Origin: Toxorhynchites rutilus septentrionalis
Lineage: Eukaryota > Arthropoda > Insecta > Diptera > Culicidae
Length of the DNA stretch: 64,000 bases
Direction: 5' to 3'
NCBI RefSeq assembly: GCF_029784135.1
Contig: NC_073745.1
Coordinates: forward strand, 99,851,333-99,915,332
The notes under the pieces are model-generated. The model worked only from the letters and a program-made list of their open reading frames with translations, made no database searches and had not been told where the DNA came from. The position numbers were made by a program, and so were the translations under genes. Of this stretch, positions 54,383 through 64,000 are shown piece after piece (the stretch's first letter is position 1; each line of letters begins with the position of its first letter).

Positions 54383-54790
54383 TAAAAGTTCCCGGAATCA
54401 CCACCGTGTGGCGTTCTTAGTCACTCGTTTTAATTTTTAATTTTTTTTGTAGGTTGGAACTTCTGTCATTGACATTCTATAAAATTTGTAGTGTAAAAGT
54501 TTTACATTTCTAAAGCTACGCTGTATTGAGTTCATCTGCTATTGTGCGTGCCTCGGTTTTGTACAATTTGCAAAATTTACCAAATTAATCGTTATTCGTA
54601 ACATTTGGCTAAAAACGAAACGAATACCATTCAGCAACCACCGGATTCACCAGATTTGGTTCCCTGCGACTTTTTCCTGTTCGAACGACTCAAGAAACCT
54701 CGTTTCAGCACCCGAGCAGAGTTGCAAACCATCACCGTCAATGTCACAAAAAAGCTGACCATAGTCACTCAATTCCTCTCACAGCACGTG
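54383..54790 (+). pseudogene. Mariner relic, family M1 copy B (same internal deletion as copy A)
   Basis: The leader at 54383-54590 matches the reverse of 10740-10870 (for example gacattctataaaatttg and cgctgtattgagt). It passes directly into LAKNETNTIQQPPDSPDL followed by VPCDFFLFERLKKPRFST, the third-aspartate block. The frame then decays after RAEL. It lacks DNA-binding domains and the first two catalytic aspartates. The same fusion of leader to C-terminus in both copies means the deletion happened once and the shortened element then spread. Confidence 0.85.
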
Positions 54791-55475
54791 AGATCCAAAA
54801 ATTCAGTAGTGATACTCACTCTTTTGTTTCTGACACCTAACCAAATGACGGTTGGTTCCAATGCCTCTCACTGCCGATCGCTCTGTTTACAACTTTACGT
54901 TACGAGAGCGGTGGTTGTGGCGTATGATGGTAGTAGAAATGTGAGTGATCAGACATTTCCAATCATTTTTGACAATCGCGACGGTTGTTTAAATTTGTTT
55001 GTTGAAGTAGAGATGTTGCTGTTGTTAGAGATGACTAATTTTTCGTTTATTTGATTATCGATTAATCGTGGGGCCAATATTCGATTCATTCGAACAATTG
55101 TCTTTCAGTATTCGATTAATCGAACGAATATTTATTTCTTGTAGTTAGAATGAACAGACATTTATAATAAAAAATATTATGGTGTCATAATTTCAAAAAT
55201 CACATTAAATATAATTTTAAAATAAACACGGTGCAGCATAATGGTTTTTGAATGAAATGGTATATGTATATATAAAGTGAAAGTATATTGATAAAATTAT
55301 CATTTCATAATTATATGCGGATCATGAAAACTATCCGGTTGAAAACCGACAAGGCGTGTTCTTTTTATTTAGAGTTAATCATTACCAGAACTATTGAAGT
55401 TTAGTTAATAAACGTGAGATGAACACACAAATTTTATTTTTTCATAAAACGAAAGAAAATTGCGATCTAAAAGAA
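54791..55475. other. Unassigned DNA with attcgatta-rich patch
   Basis: 55025-55130 contains repeated attcgattaatcga words on both strands, probably the end of a small DNA element. The rest is unassigned. Confidence 0.4.
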
Positions 55476-55479
55476 TCGC

Positions 55480-56482
55480 TCAAAAATCATCCACTTCCAT
55501 TGAGGCTTTATTGAGAAACTTCTTATAAAGTGCCACAAACTGCGCCACGAACACTTCCAGATGGAATATATGTTTACTTCCTTGCTGCATCCGGTGTTCA
55601 TAATACCCGGCAAAATTCAACGTTTGCGTCTTCAGACTCATATCGCAGTTTTTAACCAGATTCGGTACCAATCCACAGATTATAACATTCGATAGAACGC
55701 CTTGGGATAGCAGCTCGTATAGCTGTTTCCTCACCACCTCCAGCTTCTGTGGACTTTGTTCGAGGACAATCTGATTAGCGGTTTCTCGAAGGAATATTTG
55801 CCAGTCGATTTCCGGCTTCCAGCATGAGGATAGCGTAATTCTTTTCGCTAGCTCCGAAGGAAAGTGCTGAAATGCAAATAGTGTTGTTACATTCAAGAAA
55901 CAAAGAAATGACAATCTTACATTCAAAATTTTAAGAATATCCTGCTAAGATAGACCGGCACTCTTATTTCCAAGCAACGACTCCTAACCGCGGGAATAAC
56001 CCGCGAAGTAGAATTGGCGCACAAAATCAATCTGCATGTAGAAAAATATTTTTCAATGGCTCTTCTCAGCGCATCCTGGGTATCTTTGGTCAGCTAATCC
56101 ACCTCGGACAAGACGAGTCTCATATTCACTCTACCCGCTGGGATCAATTTGCTTGATCAAATCCGACACGACCACCCTGTTATATATCCCGGCAACCGAT
56201 GAATTCAACTCGATATGGTAATTACTGCTGATGGTCCTGATTTCCACCTTCCGGTTCGCGGGCGTTGTGCAGTTTCTTTATATCATTGCGTAGCCGTTAC
56301 GCGCCCGATTGGTAGTTTCCGCGGCAGACACATGATGCGAGTTTTCTTACTGGCCTGGAAGGACCGTAGAACATGTGGGAAGTCTCCCTGGGAGCAAAGA
56401 TTAATCAGATGCGTAACTTGCGTTTTGTGGCAGTCCAGTTTGGACAGCTGGCGCGGTCGGTAGCGGTCAACCCAGAGAGACA
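55480..56482 (-). pseudogene. RFC3: Replication factor C subunit 3 (RfC38) pseudogene, intron retained
   Basis: A working RFC3 is a small subunit of the clamp loader that places PCNA on primed DNA. The minus strand starts at 56482 with MSLWVDRYRPRQLSKLDCHK, the family N-terminus. The Walker A region is spoiled: a frameshift gives SFQASKKTR where GPSGAGKKT belongs. Later blocks in shifted frames are VEIRTISSNYHIEL, LSEVD followed by a stop and LTKD, STCRLILCANSTSRVIP and RSRCLEIRVP. A 54-bp intron (55867-55920) with GTAAG and a TTTGCATTTCAG acceptor is kept. After it HFPSELAKRI, IDWQIFLRETANQIVLEQSP, YYEHRMQQGSKHIFHLE and a normal end at 55480 remain. Segments are deleted (one before LSEVD, one before IDWQIF). 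An aataaa follows near 55435. The intron rules out a simple processed retrocopy. Confidence 0.93.
55867..55920 (-). other. Retained spliceosomal intron of the RFC3 pseudogene
   Basis: 54 bp, beginning gtaagattgtcatttc and ending tttgcatttcag on the minus strand. The exon sequence resumes directly with CACTTTCC, coding HFP. The length is typical of short insect introns. Both splice sites remain canonical. Confidence 0.85.
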
Positions 56483-57394
56483 TAGTACACAAAACTATTT
56501 GATGTATAATGTATACAAAAATACTTGGTGACTTGTCATTTTCGTGTTGGCCTTTGTCAGAGTAAATCATCTCCAGAGATGCCAGATGTTTTTTCGTGAA
56601 AGCCTTCGACAAAAAACTGAAATGTTGATGTGTATAAATGGCAGATATTTTTGTAACCGCGAGAATAGCAAAGTAATGTATGAAAAAAGGGGTTGTTAGT
56701 GCAGGGAATCAAGCCATAAAGAGTAGAAATACCATATCCCTGCAGTCTGCAACTGAAAATATAAGCCTGCAACAGAATAGACAGGACACTAAATATCAGT
56801 AAAATTGCGAACATGTCTGAAGATTTAGTATCCTTGCAATGATGAAAAACAAATTTGGTAAAAACATCGAAGTCGAACGGGTTACAAAATGCATCATTTT
56901 GCTAATTTCAAACCCGATCGGGAGCCGGAATAGAGGGGATACGCAAGGCGTGTTATTCAACAAACTAAGTACTAATACAAATGACACGTGTATTACAACG
57001 TAAAATCGGCGAAGTGCCGCTAAAAACGTTAAGGCCGTCTGAAAAGTTGAAAAGAAAATACATGCCTGAAAACACAATATTCTTCAAATTGTATTTAAAA
57101 TGAAACTGTATATTCACATCTGGCATCCCTAGTCACGAAGAACGAACACAAAGAGGCGAATGTTGTGAATATCGCCAAACACCAAACCATCAGCTAGACT
57201 TTTGAGTGTCGCACTATTCTGACATTTCAGCGACAGGACACTCACCAAGGAGCTCGGATTTCTACTGTCAAGTAGAAGCTCACCATGTGTTAGTGTTGTG
57301 ATAATACTCTTCTCACACTATTGGACTGGCTTTGGGATGGTCACCAAAGATAATCGTAGCACAAAATTTGTTGATTATCTTTGTGTGAGTACCA
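56483..57394. other. Unassigned DNA upstream of the RFC3 pseudogene
   Basis: Could include the former 5' flank of the pseudogene, but no second gene fragment or mobile element was recognised. Confidence 0.4.
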
Positions 57395-57590
57395 TCACTT
57401 GATTCTCACGACAAATCGCAGCTCTGCACCCGAGATGAGATAATGGAAAAACCGAAGATGGCGCTGATGGTCATAGCGCAAATCGAATATAATAAATTTT
57501 TCGAGGATTGGATCAAGCGCTGGCTTAAGTGCACTCGTCGATGGGGAGTACTTTGAAGGGGACAATATCGATATTGATGTATAATCTTAT
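57395..57590 (+). pseudogene. Mariner C-terminal fragment, family M1 copy C
   Basis: Reads TRDEIMEKPKMALMVIAQIE, then FFEDWIKRWLKC and, after a one-base shift, VDGEYFEGDNIDIDV and a TAA. This is close to the C-terminus of copy A at 10.4 kb (TRDEIMEKSKMTLMAIPQII). Only the last 50 or so codons survive. It abuts a Tc3-like relic. Confidence 0.82.
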
Positions 57591-57639
57591 ATTTTTCATT
57601 TCCTGAATAAATTCTGGGTACTTTTTGATCAAGGTGGTA

Positions 57640-58346
57640 TGAGAATTGTAAATTATTTCATTAAAAAAAGTCGCCTCCCTTTTCGATGTCTGTTGATAGA
57701 CGTTTTCAGAAACTGCCGCATGCACGTTTTACCATGTTTCAATCCATGGATGTCATCACCTCCATGAACTTAGCTTTCAGCGACCTAAGTGTGGTGTGAG
57801 GCGTTCTATTGGTATCCTGCTCGACGACGCCCCAAACCAAATAATCCAAAGAATTGCTATCGGGACTGTTTTCCCAAATTTTCCCTAAATTTCCTTCTGC
57901 CAAAACTCCGGAACATTATCAGCAAGCCATTTCTGGGTTTTCCTGGCATTTTGAGCATGTGCTCCGTTTTGTTAAAAGATGAAATGACGGCCAGCAGCAA
58001 CCTTATTCATCCACGGGACAAAATAATCCTGGAGAAACTTCAAGTATACATCGGCTGTTACCTTTAGTTCTTGGTTATAAAAATACGGAAGCATTACATC
58101 CTCCTCGCTGGAGACTACGCCTAGAACCGTCACATGAGTCGGATATTTCGTTGACGTGACGATAGGAACCTGAGTACGATCTGGTGCAAGCAACCTGTCA
58201 TTCTTTCGATTCGCCTTTTGATCCTGATTGAGGTTTTTTTCATCAGAGAAAAAGATTACAGGGTTAGTATGATGGGGATGCCTCAACTGACTCAAGAGAT
58301 TTTTAGCTTTCTCCAATCGTCGTGATTTGGTCGCAGCTTTGAATGA
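57640..58346 (-). pseudogene. Tc3/IS630-type DDE transposase relic
   Basis: A 114-codon open stretch (57972-58316) carries VIFFSDEKNLNQDQKANRKN (first catalytic D), VTVLGVVSSEEDVMLPYFY and VYLKFLQDYFVPWM. Below it, in broken frames, follow QNGAHAQNARKTQKWLADN, where the second catalytic D of the usual QQDGAPAH block is N, and a SPDSNSLDYLVWGVVE-like block for the third catalytic residue, then a C-terminus ending RLSTDIEKGGDFF. The N-terminal DNA-binding region is missing beyond 58346. At least one frameshift and one stop. No inverted repeats found. Dead for three independent reasons: truncation, frame breaks and the D-to-N change. Confidence 0.85.
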
Positions 58347-58436
58347 TTTTTTTCTTTATTGGTAACATAAATCAAGGTCCACGATCAACTTAAAGTTAAC
58401 TTGTTCTTTCATACAATTTTTAGGCATTGAATGTTA

Positions 58437-59361
58437 AGGGTCCCCTACACGATAAATTATAATGACATTACGTCAGAATGACAATAAAATTGATCGTGTA
58501 AAATTGACAAAATTGAAATGACGAGCAATAATGATGCATATCCGGATTTTCTGATCTCGCTCCATCATTTCTGTAATAGGGCAGGGACACTATCATTCGT
58601 GGTGTCTAGGATACTGTGCGACATCTTGTGTAAAAATCTATGTTTGTGAGGAAATTTATTCTCTATCAAGTTAGTGGACCCAAGAGAATTTTCAATCTTT
58701 AAAATTTGAATGACAGTTATTGCTTGTTGTTACTTGAATGCATAAAACACATAGCACTGAACCTAACCTAATCAATTTTTTATAATTTTTCTGAAATTCA
58801 TACTAAAACTCATAATTATAAAATAAAATTATACCCAGATATTATTTTAGTTCAAGGTTTTTTCACCATTTGCGGAAAACCTGTTATTCTACTACATAGA
58901 GCAACATATTTGATGCGAAGAAAGTGATTTTCATTTATATTATTTGATTTTAAAAGTTTGCCCATCCACCTGTTTTATTGAATGTTCATAACATATTATT
59001 CTGAACATTCTTCATCCATTACTGAAAAACATTATATTAACAGATCAAATTGTTGAAATCATAATTAGAAACCATTATTAAGAACAACTTTCGTTCTAGA
59101 TTTTTTCATTGTTTGCAGAAAACCTTTCAAATTATTAACGGGGATGTTTATTTGACACAATAAATTGATTTTCATTGATAATTTTCATTTCGGAAATATG
59201 TTGATTCCTCTTACGACTATGAAGGCCAGAGTTGCTGCATTCCTGCAAGCGATAAGAATGATCGTGTAAGGTTGAAGAATAAGCTTATTGCGGAATGGAG
59301 TTATTCTTACCACTATTCTCATTACTGATAATGTCAATGCTACTGATCGTGTAAGGGTCGC
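58437..59361. mobile_element. Tourist-like MITE candidate
   Basis: Left end agggtcccctacacgat and, in reverse from 59361, agcgacccttacacgat: imperfect inverted repeats that continue into taatgacatta/cattgacatta. Flanked by TTA on both sides (58434-58436 and 59363-59365). 925 bp with no coding frame. A 3-bp TTA target fits PIF/Harbinger-derived MITEs (inference). Further gatcgtgta words lie inside both ends. Confidence 0.6.
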
Positions 59362-60111
59362 TTTATGATGGAAATTTCCACCATTATGCAATTATGAAAA
59401 TTGGTTCAATATTTGAATCTATGGTATTTATGGTATGATGTTATATCGAATATGTTTGATCGAAAACAGCATTGTAAATTCTTTCATTCAAGTTTTATCT
59501 CAGATTGAATGACTCAGTATTGTGCCCTTTATTGCAATTTGATAAGATATAGTTTTCAATTCGTGGATGCCTTCCCTTCCTTTACGAAACACAAAATGCA
59601 ATTCCAGATCATTGTCGCACTTGTCCGTTTTCCTAGTTATAAAATAAAAGCATGGTATTTCACATATGTAGTATACGGTCTGACGTTGTCATGTTAAAAA
59701 ATTAGCTTGCTTTTTTGTGTTTGTTAATTTTGCGCGTTTTAAATTATTATGGTGCAGCAATTCCAGAAACAAAACAGATCTATCGAATAAAAACTTGCTG
59801 TGAATTTGCTCATACCACGTATATTTATTCCTTTTCAGAAAATTTTAGACATTTTTCTGAAAATTCTAATTTTTTGTCGATTACTACCCGTTTTGCAAAA
59901 TTCATTCTTTAAAACGCTGGACCGGGTTTCAGATCTCTTGCCAGCGAATGATGGGGAATTAAGTGAACTTCCTAAAAGAAATACTGAACTACATTTAGGC
60001 GGAACCTTTAAGGTAGTTAGTCACCCAAAGGTCTATTCCAATATGATTTTTATAAATTCACAATATTTCAAAAATGCTCGTGTAATTCAAATGTTGTGTT
60101 TTTTCTTAATA
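59362..60111. other. Unassigned AT-rich DNA
   Basis: No feature supported. The 105-codon frame at 59800-60117 has no recognisable domain. Confidence 0.4.
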
Positions 60112-60318
60112 CAATAATCATCCGCTGATTGGACCGGAAAAACAACCCAATTAACAGATTCTACTCGCTACCTGGACTGCAAAAAAAAACAAAAGCTAAA
60201 TTTCAAATTGAATATGACGTCTATTATTGATGCATAAATGGACTGTAGCACAGTTAACGCACGACCTGTAAAAGATAAATCCAGTTGAAAAAGTCTAGTT
60301 AGCGAACTGCTACTCTAC
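60112..60318. mobile_element. Pogo-like MITE, copy 2
   Basis: Same family and orientation as 39048-39250: shares ggaaaaacaacccaatta-type left sequence, ttcaaattgaatatgacgtc and gttaacgcacgac. Right end worn. TA at 60110-60111. Confidence 0.72.
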
Positions 60319-61182
60319 TTTGTTGTATGTTTTATTTACTAGAACCTCATAAATCATGAAAATCAATTTTCCAAAGTTTTCGCCTTAAGTAGGCATTTGG
60401 AGCCCGATTTTCTCTATAAAGTTCGTTGAAATATCTTTCGTTTACAAGAAAAAAAAAGTCCAAAATCGATCAAACAATTCAAAAGTTAATAACAAACTCA
60501 TTTATTATTCGGCCGAATTTGCATAAAATTAAGAAAAAATATATAGTTCAGAAATGAAAAAAATAGCCAACCAACATTTCATAAATACTTTTTGGACGTT
60601 CAACATTTCTTAAAGTTCATACATTTGGATCTGATTTACAACATATTTACTTGTTTTAAGTGCCACTCAGACGCAGGAAAAAATATGAGTGCATATTCCT
60701 TCCTTAATCCACTCACATTTGTGAAGCAAATTCAATGAAAAAAATAGTTATAATAATTATGAGCACTCCAACAGGGATTGGAAAGGTTTAAAAAATGGAA
60801 AAGTTCCTGATTGCTCACGCAACCATAGGTATTACAAATAATTGACTGAAACTGCCGTAGAGCCACCCCAAAAATAGTAGGTACAGACAATGTTTTCAAA
60901 TTTTCATTTTTTGGTCTCAGAACAAAAATGTATCGAGTTCTTTTGTATAACGAACTAGGAAAGAGTAACCTTGGGTATCAAAACATCGCTGCTAGCGTTT
61001 GTTTTTCATTATTCATGTATTTCCTCCAACTCTTCGCGCAAAAAAACTGTTGATGTACTTCATGAAACATAAGCATGTCACAAAGTCTCTATTCATTAGT
61101 GACTTTGTGAGGTACTTAGGTTAGGAAGCTGGTCCAGAATATCGCTGGTGGTGAGCGGGCCAGAAAATTACTCTCCAAGTTC
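60319..61182. other. Unassigned AT-rich DNA
   Basis: No gene, RNA or repeat supported. Confidence 0.4.
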
Positions 61183-63385
61183 GGCGTTAGCCTGGCGGGG
61201 CCGGGAGTTCAATATTTTGACAATTTTTGTCCTACGACTATGTTAGTAATATGTAACCGATTACTCGCGGTTGGCTCGAGGTTAGTATTACAAAGATTCT
61301 CATAATTGGGATGTTGCAGTCTCCAGTGCTCTGTATGTGTGGCCGACACGGGATACTTCCTATTGGGGTGCAACTGACCATTAATCAGTGACACCCCCCT
61401 AGCCTGTACCTCATATCAATCGTGGTGCATCTCTCTTGACTCGAGGAATCCAAGGTAGAATGGTCACTGGGCGGTACAATCTTCAGCTCGTGTAGAGTTG
61501 TCATGAGCGGTACAACCTTTGGCTCTTGTTGAATGGTCAGTGGCCTGCACAATCTTCGACCTGTGTATCGGTAAAGAGTTTGTGTATGTATTGCCGCGAC
61601 TAAGTAAAAGTTTATAGATCGGATAGGAGGGATATGAAACAGGGACAAAACGAAAGAAACATCATTAAACGTTGACATCGGCGTTTCTAAGGAACAGGTA
61701 TAGATGATGCAGAAGATCAGGATCACGGCTACCTAAGATATCCCGGACGGGGATATTCGATTGTCTGCCTAGTGCCCTCAATGCTATGGAAAGCTGAGAG
61801 CGGGCAGCATAGAACCGGATACACGACCAGACAACATGCTCTATGTCGTGGTAGCCATCGCCACAATCACAAAGATTGTTTGCTGCAAGCCCAATGCGAT
61901 AGAGATGCGCGTTTAGGTTGTAGTGATTGGACATAAGCCGAGATATCACGCGAATGAAATCACGACCTACATTCAATGAACCATGCATTCGTCGAGACCT
62001 CGTGTGTAACCAACGACCGAACTCATCTTCACTCCACATGCGCTGCCAACTTACGAGCGTGTGCTGACGAGCAATGTGAAAAAAATCGTCATAAGCTATT
62101 TACCCTTCAAAAAGTGTGCCTTCTGAAGCGCCCACCTTAGCTAGCGAGTCCGCTTTCTCATTCCCCGAATCAAGCAATGAGAGGGAACCCATGCCAAGGT
62201 AATCTTGAATAATTTTTCGACCAAAACACTCAATAGATGTCTTATTCTTGTTAGGAAATAAAATGAGCGTTTATCAACTTTCATTGAGCGGATTGCCTCT
62301 ATTGAGCTGAGACTGTCTGAGAAATTAAAATAATGGTCGATGGGCAATGTTTCAATGATCCCTAGTGCGTAGTATATCGCACCCAGTTCAGCGACATACA
62401 CGGAACAAGGATCTTGGAGTTTAAAGGAGGCACTGGAATTTTCATTGAAGATGCCGAAGCCAGTGGACCCGTTTATGAATGAACCGTCAGTAAAGAACAT
62501 TTTATCAGATCCAACTTTCCCATATTTTTCCGAAAATATCGACGGAATAACATTGGAGCGTAGATGATCTGGTATTCCATGGATTTTTTGTCGCATGGAC
62601 AGATCAAAAATGACAGAGGAATTGCAAAAGTATGAGAAGCAAACTTGATTGGAGATACCTGGTGAAGGGTGCACTTCATGGGTAAGGTACTCATGATACA
62701 AAGACATAAAAGTTGACTGAGGAGTCAGTTGAAGTAGATTTTCGAAGTTATCAATCACCAATGGATTCACGATCTTGCAACGGATGAGAAATCTGTAGGA
62801 TAATTCTGTGAACCGAAGAGTAAGTGGGGATACTCCTGCCAATTCTTCGAGACTCATCGTATGTGTCGGATGCAAACACCCCATGGCTATACGCAGGCAA
62901 CGATATTGTATCCTCTCCAGCTTGAGAATATGAATCCTGGCAGCTGATCGGAAGCAAAAACTTCCATATTCTAACACTGATAATATCGTTGTTTTGTACA
63001 GCTGAATGAGGTCTCCTGGATGGGCGCCCCACCATGTTCCGGTTATTGTTTGGAGAAAATTGATTCTTTGCTGGCATTTCTGTTTCAAATACGCAATGTG
63101 TATTCCGCAGGTACATTTAGAGTCAAAATATACTCCAAGGTATTTGAAAAACATCGAGTGCCTGATCGCTTTGCCGGATAGGTGAAGCTGGAATTGGGCG
63201 GGTTCGTGCTTCCTAGAAGAAAAGGCCCTTTTCGGTTTTCTCCGTAGAGAATTCGATACCCAGCTTGAGAGCCCACGTGAACAGGTTGTTCAGGGTATCT
63301 TGCAAGGATTTTTGCAGAACGGCGGGATTAGTACCCCTGATGGAAATAACTCCATCGTCTGCAAGTTGTCTCAACGTGCAATCTC
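61183..63385 (-). mobile_element. I-clade non-LTR retrotransposon, copy 2 (5'-truncated, longer)
   Basis: Same element as copy 1 at 47.3-48.9 kb, in the same orientation, but it reaches further 5', into the catalytic core of the reverse transcriptase. Truncated near 63370-63385. 3' end near 61183 (cggcgttagcc). No clear target duplication was found. The coding part has several frameshifts and small deletions. Confidence 0.9.
61665..63385 (-). pseudogene. LINE ORF2: RT palm end, thumb and RNase H, broken
   Basis: From the 5' side: LADDGVISI (the Y/F-A-D-D catalytic box of the reverse transcriptase, first residue L at the truncation point), then GTNPAVLQKSLQDTLNNLF, a frameshift, then the long frame 62141-63154 with FKYLGVYFDSKCTCGIH, YKTTILSVLEYGSFCFRS and the RNase H residues in FFTDGSF, VYVAELGA and NFSDSLSS, ending at a frameshift after WVPSHC. 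The last part (61665-62039) carries the CDCGDGYHDIEHVVWSC zinc motif, with a small deletion after RWLHT relative to copy 1. Role when intact: target-primed reverse transcription. This copy is inactive. Confidence 0.9.
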
Positions 63386-64000
63386 TAGTTCTTGAAGGAA
63401 ATCATGGGTATGTAACACCCTTTCTCAGAGACAAGTATATCAGTCAACAATACAAAACGTTCTAGAAAAAACAACAACGCAATACCCGTCCAAACGATAG
63501 AATAGACGACATTATTCGTTTTCCAAATGAGCCACTGATCTGTAACTAAGAGTGGTGGATTTCCTCATCTGTCATCAAATCTGTCCGAAAGCTAAAGCTA
63601 AATTATTCATGATCTAGTTAAGAAAAACACAAACACCAAATGACACATGCCCGCATCGCAGTGCCGTAATGCGACAGAGATGATTGTTCCGAGAACCTAA
63701 AATGTGAACTGTTGCATGAGGTGATTCATAAACAGTTGGATGAAATGAAACCTGGGACAGCGTGGCAAGCGTTGCGAGCGCGAAATTGAATGACAAATGT
63801 AAGAGGATTGTCAGAGCTCTCACCGATGTACCATTTCAAATAAACAGGTTCAACAGAGTAATTTCTCTGGCATCGTTTCGATTTCTGTGGCACAAGATTT
63901 ACTTATGACGGCACGTGTGCACCATACTTGCTCTGAAAGGTATCATTGCTACACCCTACTCGTTACAGCTCGCTGTAAGGCAGCGCAGTTTTTTACATAA
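63386..64000. other. Unassigned DNA to the window end
   Basis: No feature supported. Confidence 0.4.

Noticed and set aside
1..64000. CRISPR array or bacterial operon
   Set aside because: Repeats are transposons, satellites and microsatellites; the DNA is eukaryotic, with a spliceosomal intron and SINEs.
1..64000. Endogenous viral element
   Set aside because: No frame resembled non-retroviral viral proteins; the only LTR element is Ty1/copia without an envelope gene.

Overview
Eukaryotic, AT-rich, repeat-dense DNA, best read as an intergenic or intronic stretch from a mosquito genome, probably culicine (Aedes/Culex-like). The evidence is the repeat content: an ITmD37E transposon (a group first described in mosquitoes), several mariner lineages, a Ty1/copia element primed by an initiator-Met tRNA fragment, two copies of an I-clade non-LTR element with RNase H, and tRNA-headed SINEs. 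The species cannot be fixed from sequence alone. No intact host protein-coding gene was found in the 64 kb.

Layout. 0-6 kb: a SINE with a perfect target duplication, a dispersed repeat holding a nested SINE, a hAT relic next to a Tc1-like relic, and a 404-bp tandem duplication. 6-16 kb: an internally deleted mariner with 28-bp inverted repeats, pyrimidine tracts, MITE-like elements, a second deleted mariner inside a local duplication, an array of roughly 110-bp repeats, a LINE relic and an ITm element carrying a transposase remnant. 16-24 kb: long unassigned DNA, an inverted relative of the ~110-bp array, a LINE reverse-transcriptase relic, two mariner relics, an ITmD37E relic and a second dispersed-repeat copy in opposite orientation. 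25-30 kb: two regions of degenerate simple repeat in opposite sense, a perfect 19-bp hairpin and a short ITm MITE. 32-36 kb: a tRNA-like unit, an almost intact ITmD37E element with 49-bp perfect inverted repeats, and a mariner copy. 39-47 kb: a pogo-like MITE, a SINE inside a pyrimidine tract and a full-length Ty1/copia element. 47-49 kb and 61-63 kb: two truncated copies of one I-clade LINE. 52-60 kb: a foldback element, two further mariner fragments, a Tc3-like transposase relic, a Tourist-like MITE and a second pogo-like MITE. At 55.5-56.5 kb lies a degraded copy of the replication factor C subunit RFC3 (fly RfC38) gene that keeps a spliceosomal intron.

The parts do not form a pathway. The window reads as layers of insertions, many with visible target duplications and matching lesions. 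Recent activity is suggested by the copia LTRs (few differences), the ITmD37E element (perfect inverted repeats) and the mariner pair at 20.8 and 34.3 kb (nearly identical proteins with different lesions). I did not find a new multi-gene system. The most unusual items are the intron-bearing RFC3 pseudogene, the shared-deletion mariner family, the foldback element and the opposite-sense degenerate repeats.
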